18,877 bases of DNA, taken from the NCBI GenBank assembly GCA_020063525.1, contig JAGUUJ010000083.1:1-18877 (forward strand). The letters are read 5' to 3'. Shown here piece after piece: positions 1 through 7,007 of this stretch. A program made the position numbers and the translations under genes. The stretch is from Candidatus Omnitrophota bacterium (GTDB lineage Bacteria; Omnitrophota; Gorgyraeia; Gygaellales; Profunditerraquicolaceae). The notes below the pieces were generated by a model. The model was given only the letters and a program-made list of their open reading frames with translations, did not search any database and was not told the DNA's origin. The stretch's first letter is position 1. Each line of letters begins with the position of its first letter.

Positions 1-1326
1 ATGCAACCGTGGGAGTTGATGATGTCCGAGTCTCAGGAGAGGATGCTTATTTGTGTAAAGAAGGGTAAAGAGGATCAAATAAAGAAAATATTTTTGAAAT
101 GGGACATCAACGCATCTGTTATCGGTAAAGTTACTAATGATGGAGTAGTAACAATTAGAGATAATGGCAAGATAGTAGCCCGGATAAAGGCGCATTCTTT
201 AACCCAGGCACCAGTATATGATATGCCTTATAAGAAGCCAAAGTACTTAAGAGAATTAAATAAACTTGCACTTAACAAGATTCCTGAACCAAAGGATTAT
301 AATCAGGTTTTACTGAAACTAATGGCTTCATCATCTATTACTAATAAGGCATGGGTATACGAACAGTATGACCATATGGTTCAGACGAATACAGTGGTAT
401 TACCTGGTTCGGATGCAGCGGTACTGAGATTAAAAGGAACAAATAAAGCGATAGCTGCGACTACCGATTGCAATAGTCGTTATTGTTTTCTTAATCCCTA
501 CAGAGGTGCGCAGATTGCCGTAGCCGAGGCAGCGAGGAACCTTGTTTGTTCAGGGGCCCATCCAGCAGCAGTTACAGATTGCCTTAATTTTGGAAACCCG
601 GAGAAGCCAGAAAGTTTTTGGCAGTTTAAAAATTGCGTGGAAGGGATTCGAGATGTGTGTAGGTCATTTAATATAGCCGTAGTAAGCGGAAATGTCTCTT
701 TCTATAATGAAAGCCCACAGTTTGCTATCAATCCTACTCCCACCATAGGCATGATAGGTATTATCAACGATATAAATAAAGCCTGTTCACAGAATTTCAA
801 GCAAGAGGGCGACATTATAATTCTTTTAGGCTATTGTAAAGAAGAATTGGGCGCAAGTGAATATTTGAAAGAGATTTATAATTTAACGAAAGGTAATGCG
901 CCACAATTAGACCTTAAACTGGAACAGGCGGTTCAGAAAACAACCTTGGAAGCAATAGAGAAAGGTTTAGTCAATTCAGCCCATGATTGTTCTGAAGGGG
1001 GATTAGCAGTAGCTCTGGCTGAATGCTGCGTTTCTAATAAAGATAATATGATAGGTGCTAACATCAATAAGTTAAATTATGATATGAGACTAGATGCCTT
1101 ATTTTTTGGCGAATCCCAATCAAGGATTATTCTTTCCTGTAGTAAGGATTTCGTTGAAAAAATTAGAAAAATTGCCCTAGAATTTAAAGCCCCCTTTTGT
1201 GTTATTGGTAAAACCGGCGGTAGAATTTTAAGAATTTTAAATGACATAGAAGAGTTAATTTATTTATCTTTAGAAGATTTATACGAAGAATGGAGCGGGT
1301 CGTTAAAAAAAGAAATTGAGGGATAA
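1..1326 (+). CDS. purL: Phosphoribosylformylglycinamidine synthase, large/synthetase subunit PurL (3' part only)
   Basis: PurL makes FGAM from FGAR, ATP and ammonia delivered by the PurQ amidotransferase, the fourth step of purine synthesis, in the cytoplasm. The 441 visible residues match the middle and end of the small-type PurL (usually about 730 residues). They open with PWELMMSESQERML, which is an internal motif of the family, so the ATG at base 1 is almost certainly internal and the real start lies upstream of the window. Next come the PGSDAAVLRLKG segment, the TTDCNSRYCFLNPYRGAQ segment and the second synthetase half (SAHDCSEGGLAVALAE, a well-known PurL motif). The stop is three bases before purF, so the two genes are probably co-transcribed; purQ would be expected upstream. 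Identity is firm; only the 5' end is unknown. Confidence 0.95.
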   Translation: MQPWELMMSESQERMLICVKKGKEDQIKKIFLKWDINASVIGKVTNDGVVTIRDNGKIVARIKAHSLTQAPVYDMPYKKPKYLRELNKLALNKIPEPKDYNQVLLKLMASSSITNKAWVYEQYDHMVQTNTVVLPGSDAAVLRLKGTNKAIAATTDCNSRYCFLNPYRGAQIAVAEAARNLVCSGAHPAAVTDCLNFGNPEKPESFWQFKNCVEGIRDVCRSFNIAVVSGNVSFYNESPQFAINPTPTIGMIGIINDINKACSQNFKQEGDIIILLGYCKEELGASEYLKEIYNLTKGNAPQLDLKLEQAVQKTTLEAIEKGLVNSAHDCSEGGLAVALAECCVSNKDNMIGANINKLNYDMRLDALFFGESQSRIILSCSKDFVEKIRKIALEFKAPFCVIGKTGGRILRILNDIEELIYLSLEDLYEEWSGSLKKEIEG

Positions 1327-1329
1327 TAT

Positions 1330-2700
1330 ATGTGCGGAATATTCGGGATATACCCACATAAAGATGCAGCGCATCTAGCCTGTTTGGGGCTTTATGCGCT
1401 TCAGCATAGAGGTGAAGAATCAAGCGGAATAATTACCCGTAACGGTAAGAAGGTACATTTACATAAAGCTTTGGGTTTAGTTAGTGACGTCTTTGATGAA
1501 AAAATTATTCGCAGTCTGCGTGGTGAACTAGCAGTAGGGCATGTGCGTTATTCCACCACAGGAAGTAGCAATATCAAGAATACCCAACCCTTTTACGTAA
1601 GAGCAAAAATTGGCGATATCGCCATTGCCCATAATGGAAATCTTATTAATACGTTAAGTCTTCATCGGGAATTAGAGAATAAAGGTGCTTTGTTTCAGAC
1701 TAGCATGGATTCAGAAATTATTGCCCATCTGTTGGCGCATAGTCAAAATAAGGATTTTAAAGATACAATCATTTGGTCACTCTCTAAACTAGAAGGGGCT
1801 TATTCTTTAGTATTAATGCTCAATGATATTCTGATTGGGGCAAGAGATAGTTTTGGCTGGCGGCCCCTGTGCTTAGGTAAATTAGATGAGGCATATGTAT
1901 TAGCCAGCGAAACTTGCGCTTTGGATTTAATCGGCGCTAAATACATAAGAGATATACAACCCGGAGAGATTGTATTTATAAAAAAAGATGGTCTTGAGTC
2001 CATCAAGCCTTTTAAAAAAACACATCATGCTTTTTGTATTTTTGAATACATTTATTTTGCCAGACCCGACAGTAATATTTTTGAACATAATGTGTATATG
2101 ACGCGTAAAAGACTTGGGGCGCAATTAGCAATTGAATTTCCAGTAGAGGCAGATCTGGTAATGCCCATTCCCGACTCCGGAACATATGCGGCTTTGGGAT
2201 TTTCTGAAGCTTCAAAGATTCCTTTTGAATACGGAATGATTCGCAATCATTATATTGGAAGGACGTTTATTCAACCGAGTCAAGTTCTACGTGATTTTCA
2301 CGTAAGGATAAAACTTAACCCTTTAAAAGAAGTATTGGATGGTAAAAGAGTAATGTTAATTGAAGATTCCATTGTGCGCGGCACGACCAGTAGAATACGC
2401 GTAAAAACCTTGCGCCTTGCCGGAGCAAAACTGATACATATGCGGGTAAGTTGTCCGCCGCTTAAATTCCCTTGTTTTTACGGAATAGATTTTCCTACCA
2501 AAAAAGAACTCATTGCCTCTAAGCACGATATCGAGTGGGTTAGAGACTTTATCGGTGCAGATAGTTTAGAATATTTAAGTCTAGAAGGGATGTTAAATTC
2601 CATGCCTCTTCCAAAAGAACATTTCTGCACTGCCTGCTTTACAGGAGATTATCCCGCCACACCTTCCAGCCGAGTTTCAAAGACAATATTAGAAAAATAA
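1330..2700 (+). CDS. purF: Amidophosphoribosyltransferase PurF, iron-sulfur type
   Basis: PurF transfers glutamine-derived ammonia to PRPP to give phosphoribosylamine, the first committed step of purine synthesis. The 456-residue protein starts MCGIFGIY, so Cys2 becomes the N-terminal nucleophile after Met removal. There is no B. subtilis-like propeptide ahead of it. The N-terminal half is a class II glutamine amidotransferase (HVRYSTTG, AHNGNL). The PRPP loop VMLIEDSIVRGTTS lies at 341-354. Four cysteines sit where B. subtilis PurF binds its 4Fe-4S cluster: C236 before EYIYFARPD, C382 in PPLKFPCFYG, and C433/C436 in CTACFTGDYP. An oxygen-sensitive cluster is therefore likely, which fits an anaerobic or microaerobic life (inference). 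The gene starts three bases after purL; no strong ribosome site is visible, so translational coupling is plausible. Confidence 0.97.
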   Translation: MCGIFGIYPHKDAAHLACLGLYALQHRGEESSGIITRNGKKVHLHKALGLVSDVFDEKIIRSLRGELAVGHVRYSTTGSSNIKNTQPFYVRAKIGDIAIAHNGNLINTLSLHRELENKGALFQTSMDSEIIAHLLAHSQNKDFKDTIIWSLSKLEGAYSLVLMLNDILIGARDSFGWRPLCLGKLDEAYVLASETCALDLIGAKYIRDIQPGEIVFIKKDGLESIKPFKKTHHAFCIFEYIYFARPDSNIFEHNVYMTRKRLGAQLAIEFPVEADLVMPIPDSGTYAALGFSEASKIPFEYGMIRNHYIGRTFIQPSQVLRDFHVRIKLNPLKEVLDGKRVMLIEDSIVRGTTSRIRVKTLRLAGAKLIHMRVSCPPLKFPCFYGIDFPTKKELIASKHDIEWVRDFIGADSLEYLSLEGMLNSMPLPKEHFCTACFTGDYPATPSSRVSKTILEK

Positions 2701-2718
2701 AATCAGCATAATTTAATT

Positions 2719-2747
2719 TTGCAAGATTATCATACTAGATGTATAAT
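2719..2747 (+). promoter_or_regulatory. Sigma70-type promoter for the GuaA-like gene
   Basis: TTGCAA (2719-2724), 17 bases, then a perfect TATAAT (2742-2747). The predicted transcript starts near 2754, leaving a leader of roughly 28 bases before the ATG at 2782. It separates this gene transcriptionally from purL-purF. Confidence 0.7.
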
Positions 2748-2770
2748 ATAACCCATATTGGTTCTTGAAA

Positions 2771-2777
2771 TAGGAGG
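2771..2777 (+). promoter_or_regulatory. Ribosome binding site deciding the GuaA-like start
   Basis: TAGGAGG ends four bases before the ATG at 2782. A longer reading from the TTG at 2758 would begin almost at the predicted transcription start and has no ribosome site, so ATG 2782 is preferred. Confidence 0.65.
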
Positions 2778-2781
2778 CAGG

Positions 2782-3750
2782 ATGGCAAAGATTGAAGAAA
2801 TAAAAATAGAAGAGTTTAATACCCAGGAATTTATTGCAGAAAAAATCAAGGAGATTTCCTCTCTGGTTGGCGAGGGCCTGGCAATTAATGCTTTGTCCGG
2901 CGGGGTTGATTCTTCCTGTGTTACAATGTTAGGCCATAAAGCATTAGGCGAAAGATTAAAGACATACTTTATTGATAATGGGCTTATGCGCGATGGAGAG
3001 CCGGAAAAGATTGTTTTGTTATTTAAGGATTTAGGCGTAACCGTAGAATTGGTGGATGCGCAAAAGCAATTCTTTGCTGCGCTAAAAGGAATAACTGATC
3101 CCGAAGAAAAAAGAGAAGCAATTACCCAGACTTTTTATAAGGATGTTTTTGGCAACTTGGTAAGAAAAAGTAGGGCGGAATATCTTTTACAAGGAACGAT
3201 TTTAACCGATGTTGATGAAACCGTTGCCGGAATCAAAAGACAGCATAATGTTTTTGAGCAATTGGGTATAGACCCTCAAGAGGTCTTTGGATATAAGATT
3301 ATCGAGCCTTTGGTGCAGTTACGCAAAGACGGTGTGCGAAAGGTAGCCGAGGCATTAGGGCTGCCTGAATCAGTATATAAGCGTATGCCCTTTCCCGGAC
3401 CGGCCTTGTCAGCAAGGGTAATCGCAGAAGTAACCCCTGAGAAAATAAAAATAGTTCGGCTTGCCACCAGCATTACTGAGGAAGAATTAGCCTCAACAGG
3501 CGCGTTTCAATATATGGCAATTCTACATCAGGATAGAGTTACGGGTATGCGTAATGGAAAAAGAGACTATGGCTTGCAGATTGAAATCAGGTGCTGGGAT
3601 AGTATTGATGCCAGATGCGCAAAGCCTTCGAGGTTGCCCTACGATACTTTAGATAGATTAGCTAATAGAATAGTAACTGAAGTCCCCGGCGTAGTTAGTG
3701 TCACTTATAATATCACTTCTAAGCCACCTTCGACCATGGAAGCTGTTTAG
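2782..3750 (+). CDS. guaA: GMP-synthase-type ATP pyrophosphatase (GuaA C-terminal half, no amidotransferase domain)
   Basis: GMP synthase adenylates XMP and replaces the adenylate with ammonia. This 322-residue protein holds only the synthetase half: the ATP pyrophosphatase P-loop SGGVDSS at 39-45, the QGTILTDV and PFPGPALSARVI segments, and the GMP synthase C-terminal dimer domain ending in TSKPPSTME (312-320). The glutaminase domain found in most bacterial GuaA (about 515 residues) is absent, as in archaeal split enzymes of about 310 residues. Two spots differ from the GuaA consensus I remember: IKRQHN where IKSHHN is usual, and PGPAL where PGPGL is usual. It could therefore be a true split GMP synthase using a separate glutaminase, or a divergent paralog acting on another substrate. 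It lies after purF, has its own promoter, and is followed by a 12-base tandem repeat carrying two in-frame stops. Confidence 0.8.
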   Translation: MAKIEEIKIEEFNTQEFIAEKIKEISSLVGEGLAINALSGGVDSSCVTMLGHKALGERLKTYFIDNGLMRDGEPEKIVLLFKDLGVTVELVDAQKQFFAALKGITDPEEKREAITQTFYKDVFGNLVRKSRAEYLLQGTILTDVDETVAGIKRQHNVFEQLGIDPQEVFGYKIIEPLVQLRKDGVRKVAEALGLPESVYKRMPFPGPALSARVIAEVTPEKIKIVRLATSITEEELASTGAFQYMAILHQDRVTGMRNGKRDYGLQIEIRCWDSIDARCAKPSRLPYDTLDRLANRIVTEVPGVVSVTYNITSKPPSTMEAV

Positions 3751-3768
3751 GCAAGAGTTTAGGCAAGA
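3745..3768. repeat. 12-bp perfect tandem duplication over the guaA-like stop codon
   Basis: GTTTAGGCAAGA occurs twice head to tail (3745-3756, 3757-3768). Each copy carries TAG in the coding frame, so the gene ends in two stops 12 bases apart. It looks like a recent slippage duplication. Confidence 0.8.
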
Positions 3769-3776
3769 GGAAAGAA

Positions 3777-3805
3777 TTTACAAATCCTATATACTATACT
3801 ATAAT
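3777..3805 (+). promoter_or_regulatory. Near-consensus sigma70 promoter for the DUF1846 gene
   Basis: TTTACA (3777-3782), 17-base spacer, then a perfect TATAAT (3800-3805). This is the best-matching promoter in the window. Predicted transcription start is about 3812, leaving a leader of about 22 bases. Confidence 0.7.
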
Positions 3806-3806
3806 A

Positions 3807-3825
3807 ATGCCTAATAATCAGGCAT
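3807..3825 (+). promoter_or_regulatory. Inverted repeat at the DUF1846 transcription start (possible operator or leader hairpin)
   Basis: ATGCCT (3807-3812) and AGGCAT (3820-3825) are perfect inverted copies around a 7-base spacer. They sit just after the -10 box and span the predicted start of transcription. That position suits a small repressor site or a 5'-end hairpin; neither is proven. Confidence 0.35.
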
Positions 3826-3833
3826 AAGAGACG

Positions 3834-5357
3834 ATGAAGAAAATAGGTTTTGATAATGAAAAATATCTAAAAGAACAGACCGCAGCGATTTTAGACAGAG
3901 TTAAGAAATTCGGTAATAAGCTTTATCTTGAATTCGGCGGGAAGCTTTGTTTTGATTATCATGCAGCCAGAGTCCTGCCGGGTTATGACCCTAATGTAAA
4001 GATAAGGTTGTTACAGTTATTAAAGGACAAGATAGATATTGTCCTGTGTATTTATGCCGGCGATATCGAGAAAGGTAGAGTTAGGGGTGACTTTGGGATA
4101 ACTTACGATGCCGCGACATTAAAGTTAATCGACGATTTAAGAAAATGGAGATTGGATATATTGGCTGTGGTGATTACGCGTTTTGCTAATCAGCCCACAG
4201 CAATCATCTTTAAAAATAAATTAGAGCGCAGAGGCGTTAAAGTCTATTTGCATTATCCTATAGAAGGTTACCCCGCTAATATAGATTCGGTAGTCAGCGA
4301 CGAAGGCTTTGGTAAAAATGAATATATCCAGACAAAGAATCCCATTGTGATAGTCACCGGCCCCGGACCGGGCAGCGGAAAACTGGCTACCTGTTTTTCG
4401 CAGTTATATCAGGAACACAAACGCGGGATAAATGCCGGATACGCCAAATTTGAAACCTTTCCCATCTGGAATTTACCGCTTAAACACCCTGTAAACATTG
4501 CCTATGAAGCAGCCACTGCTGATATTCAGGATTTTAATCTGGTTGACCCCTTTCACCTCAATACCTATAATGAGACAGCTATAAATTATAACCGTGATGT
4601 GGAGAGCTTCCCCATATTAAAATTGATATTAAGCAAGATATTTGACAAAGGTGCGGAATTACCTATGTATAATTCGCCTACAGATATGGGAGTTAACCGG
4701 GCAGGTTTTGGCATTGTTGATAATAAAATAGTACAAGAGGCAGCAAAGCAGGAATTAATCAGAAGATATTTTAGATACAACACAGAGTACGTTCTGGGGA
4801 TAGAAAAGAAAGAGACAGTAGAGAGGGTTGTGCTTTTAATGGAAGAATTGGGTGTCAAGATTACTGATAGAACTGTAGTTGGAGTGGCAAGAGTTGCTGC
4901 TGAGGAGGCAGAGGCAAAAGCTAAAGGTAACGCCGGTATATATTGCGGTGCAGCTATAGAACTGGCAGACGGACGAACTATAACCGGAAAAAATTCCCAG
5001 CTTATGCATGCAGCCTCAAGCCTCATACTAAATGCCGTAAAGGTTCTGGCTAATATTCCCGACGAGATCCACCTACTCTCGCCGCATATAATAAATCAGA
5101 TATCCAAATTAAAAAAAGTGATTCTGGATGCAGAATCCGAGAGTTTAGATTTAGAGGAGACTTTGATTGCCCTTTCCATAAGCGCAACTACTAATCACAC
5201 GGCAGAATTAGCGATGAAAAAGCTTATAGAATTAAAAGGCTGTGAAGTGCATATGACTCACATTCCTACTCCCGGAGACGAAGTCGGCCTTAAAAGATTA
5301 GGGGTAAACCTTACTACCGACGGAAAATTCTCTTCACGCAATCTCTTCGTAACCTAA
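3834..5357 (+). CDS. DUF1846 family protein (function unknown)
   Basis: This 507-residue cytoplasmic protein matches the DUF1846 family (about 500 residues, known in Firmicutes and scattered other bacteria) over its whole length. Recognisable segments are LYLEFGGKLCFDYHAARVLPG near 29-50, RGDFGITYD at 84-92, YPIEGYPANIDSVVSDEG at 141-158, the glycine-rich TGPGPGSGK at 175-183 (resembling a phosphate-binding loop), and the strongly conserved FETFPIWNLPLKHP at 206-219. No signal peptide or membrane segment is seen. I know of no established biochemical role, so none is given. It has its own strong promoter with an inverted repeat at the start site, and a stem-loop lies just after its stop. It is followed by a bL27-like gene that has its own strong ribosome site. 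Start at ATG 3834; the ribosome site (AAGAG) is weak. Confidence 0.9.
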   Translation: MKKIGFDNEKYLKEQTAAILDRVKKFGNKLYLEFGGKLCFDYHAARVLPGYDPNVKIRLLQLLKDKIDIVLCIYAGDIEKGRVRGDFGITYDAATLKLIDDLRKWRLDILAVVITRFANQPTAIIFKNKLERRGVKVYLHYPIEGYPANIDSVVSDEGFGKNEYIQTKNPIVIVTGPGPGSGKLATCFSQLYQEHKRGINAGYAKFETFPIWNLPLKHPVNIAYEAATADIQDFNLVDPFHLNTYNETAINYNRDVESFPILKLILSKIFDKGAELPMYNSPTDMGVNRAGFGIVDNKIVQEAAKQELIRRYFRYNTEYVLGIEKKETVERVVLLMEELGVKITDRTVVGVARVAAEEAEAKAKGNAGIYCGAAIELADGRTITGKNSQLMHAASSLILNAVKVLANIPDEIHLLSPHIINQISKLKKVILDAESESLDLEETLIALSISATTNHTAELAMKKLIELKGCEVHMTHIPTPGDEVGLKRLGVNLTTDGKFSSRNLFVT

Positions 5358-5360
5358 TCA

Positions 5361-5384
5361 AGGGCGGCACTTTTGTGACGCCCT
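5361..5384 (+). other. Stem-loop after the DUF1846 gene
   Basis: AGGGCG (5361-5366) pairs with CGCCCT (5379-5384), and CAC/GTG pairs inside across a G-A mismatch, with a TTTT loop. No T-tract follows on the plus strand, so it is a poor intrinsic terminator. It could protect the DUF1846 transcript 3' end or attenuate the next gene. Confidence 0.45.
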
Positions 5385-5413
5385 AAAATAACAATTCGAA
5401 GGAGGTAACAAAA

Positions 5414-5662
5414 ATGGCAGGCGGAAAATCAACACCCAAGAAAGATAAAGCACTTAAGGTATCTAACGGACAGACGGTAAAAACAGGACAGATCTTATTA
5501 AATAGATTAAATACTTACAAAGCCGGCCTCAATGTCAAAGGATTGGACATATTATTCGCCCTTTGCCCCGGCAAAATTTATTTTACGCGAAAGAAGACCA
5601 GCCACGGAAAAGTGAGGACGTTTATCAATATTGCACCAATCCCGCAGAAACCGCCTAAATAA
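5414..5662 (+). CDS. Divergent ribosomal protein bL27-like protein
   Basis: An 82-residue basic protein. From about residue 18 it follows the bL27 core pattern: NGQTVKTGQILLNRLNTYKAG lines up with the GQFVxxGNILVRQRGTKFHPG region, NVKGLDILFALCPGKIYFTRKK with NVGRGxDxTLFALxDGxVKFERK, and the end with the basic strand before YPV. The canonical tail (AHKKGxGSSRNGRDS), which in normal bL27 reaches the peptidyl transferase centre, is missing; a lysine-rich MAGGKSTPKKDK replaces it. A very strong ribosome site, AAGGAGGT at 5399-5406, lies eight bases upstream of the ATG, suggesting high expression. Canonical rpmA normally sits with rplU and obg, not here, so this may be a paralog. The similarity is read by eye and is distant, so the family call is likely but not certain. 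Confidence 0.65.
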   Translation: MAGGKSTPKKDKALKVSNGQTVKTGQILLNRLNTYKAGLNVKGLDILFALCPGKIYFTRKKTSHGKVRTFINIAPIPQKPPK

Positions 5663-5685
5663 ACCCCGTTAGAAATACCAAGATG

Positions 5686-5726
5686 GAGAAGTTGAGCGAG
5701 CAGAATCTTGCTGACCGCAACCCCTC
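5686..5726 (+). other. Interrupted hairpin upstream of the small lipoprotein gene
   Basis: Short complementary blocks nest in order: GAG/CTC, GTT/AAC, GCG/CGC and AGCA/TGCT around the loop GAATCT. They end five bases before the lipoprotein gene's AGGAGG. The stem is interrupted and may be chance; it could be a leader structure. Confidence 0.25.
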
Positions 5727-5740
5727 AGTAAGGAGGATTA

Positions 5741-5869
5741 ATGCTAAAAAAGATTTGTTGTTTAATAATGTTGAGCTCATTTGTATTTTTAGCTTCCGGG
5801 TGTGCGGCCTTGATTGGCGCAGCACTTAGCGCAGGTGCAGCTTACGGTATTTCACGGGCATTTAAATAA
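5741..5869 (+). CDS. Small lipoprotein, 42 residues
   Basis: ATG at 5741 follows AGGAGG (5731-5736) after four bases. The protein begins MLKKICCLIMLSSFVFLA, a classic signal peptide with basic start and hydrophobic core, followed by a lipobox LASGC with Cys21 as the lipidation site. Mature length is only 22 residues, alanine/glycine rich (AALIGAALSAGAAYG), ending SRAFK. It is predicted to be exported and anchored in a membrane. The stretch after Cys resembles, from memory, the first residues of longer DUF3568-type lipoproteins, so it may be a shortened relative. Its last eight bases overlap the 3' end of lpxB on the other strand. No function can be assigned. Confidence 0.6.
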   Translation: MLKKICCLIMLSSFVFLASGCAALIGAALSAGAAYGISRAFK

Positions 5870-7007
5870 CCTTTTTTAGGAAATCAATGATAATTTGGGC
5901 GGCTGCGTGACCGGCGCCTTTTTCGCCGAGTAATGCTTTGACGAGGGTGAGGTCATTTTTCATTTGTTCGATGCGGCCGGGATTTTGGAGGATTTCTAAG
6001 ACTTGCTCTGATATTTTCTTAGGGTGAGCTTTAAACTGGATAAATTCAGGGACTATTTTTCTACCCGCCACTATATTTACCATACCTATATAAGGGATCT
6101 TTACCTGGGGACGATAGAGAAAGTAATTGAGCAGGCTCATCTTATAAATTACTGCGAAAGGCCTTTGCATTATTGCTGTTTCAAGCGTTGCCGTGCCTGA
6201 GGCAACCAGGCAAAAATCCGCAATATTCAGGCAATCATAGGTTTTCCCCTCGATAATTTTTAAATCTATATTAGCCCTGCTGATTATACAATTATAAATA
6301 TCCAAGTCTAGCTGAAGAGACTTTGCGAGCACAAACTGAACATTTGCCATATTTTTGTTAATAAGAATGGAAGCCTCCAACATTACCGGCAAAATATTTT
6401 TTATTTCCTGTTTGCGTGAACCGGGCAGGAGGGCGATGGTAGTTTTAAGTTCTAAAAGGCCGAATTCATTTAAGAATTCTTTTCTATCCATTGTGGGTCT
6501 GACAATATCAAGGAGCGGATGGCCGGCAAATGTAACGTCTATCCCGTATCTTTTATAAAATTCCTCTTCAAATTTAAAAAGCACAACCATTTTATGGATA
6601 TATTCTTTTATGGTCTTGACCCGGCCCGGCCTTGATGCCCAGACCTGGGGGCTGACATAGTAGATAACGGGTAAAGTCTTATTAATTTTTCTGGCGAGCC
6701 TTAAGTTGAATCCGGAAAAATCAACCAGGATTATGGCGTCCGGTTTTTCTTCTTTAATCTTTTTCAGGATTAGTTTTTGTAACGAAAAGAATTTAGGCAG
6801 ATTCTTTAATACGTCGAACAGGCCAATCACGGCCAGGTCTTTTATATCGCGGTAAATATTTGCGCCTGACTGGCGCATAAATGCGCCGCCGATGCCGGAG
6901 ATTCTTATGCCGGGGCTTATCTCTAATATTCTTTTAACAAGACTGCCTGCGTGGAGGTCGCCGGATGCCTCTCCACAAATAATAAAGATATGTTTTATTT
7001 CCGCCAT
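5862..7007 (-). CDS. lpxB: Lipid-A-disaccharide synthase LpxB
   Basis: LpxB (glycosyltransferase family 19) joins UDP-diacylglucosamine to lipid X to give the lipid A disaccharide, at the inner face of the cytoplasmic membrane. The 381-residue length is normal. Motifs in order: GEASGD at 12-17, the DFSGFN segment starting at Asp96, YYVSPQVWA at 116-124, FAGHPL at 160-165, LLPGSRKQEI at 193-202 and ASGTATLE at 269-276, all characteristic of LpxB. The start codon lies inside the end of the Gfo/Idh gene (13-base overlap) with no clear ribosome site, so translation is probably coupled to that gene. Downstream it converges on a small lipoprotein gene, overlapping by eight bases, with no terminator between. 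Presence of LpxB implies an LPS-type outer membrane. Confidence 0.96.
   Translation of the reverse strand: MAEIKHIFIICGEASGDLHAGSLVKRILEISPGIRISGIGGAFMRQSGANIYRDIKDLAVIGLFDVLKNLPKFFSLQKLILKKIKEEKPDAIILVDFSGFNLRLARKINKTLPVIYYVSPQVWASRPGRVKTIKEYIHKMVVLFKFEEEFYKRYGIDVTFAGHPLLDIVRPTMDRKEFLNEFGLLELKTTIALLPGSRKQEIKNILPVMLEASILINKNMANVQFVLAKSLQLDLDIYNCIISRANIDLKIIEGKTYDCLNIADFCLVASGTATLETAIMQRPFAVIYKMSLLNYFLYRPQVKIPYIGMVNIVAGRKIVPEFIQFKAHPKKISEQVLEILQNPGRIEQMKNDLTLVKALLGEKGAGHAAAQIIIDFLKKVI

Noticed and set aside
2758..2781. Upstream TTG start extending the GuaA-like protein by eight residues
   Set aside because: It lies almost at the predicted transcription start and has no ribosome site, whereas ATG 2782 has TAGGAGG.
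4586..5026. Open frame of 146 codons on the minus strand inside the DUF1846 gene
   Set aside because: Serine/alanine/leucine-rich shadow of a strongly conserved plus-strand protein; no ribosome site or recognisable family.
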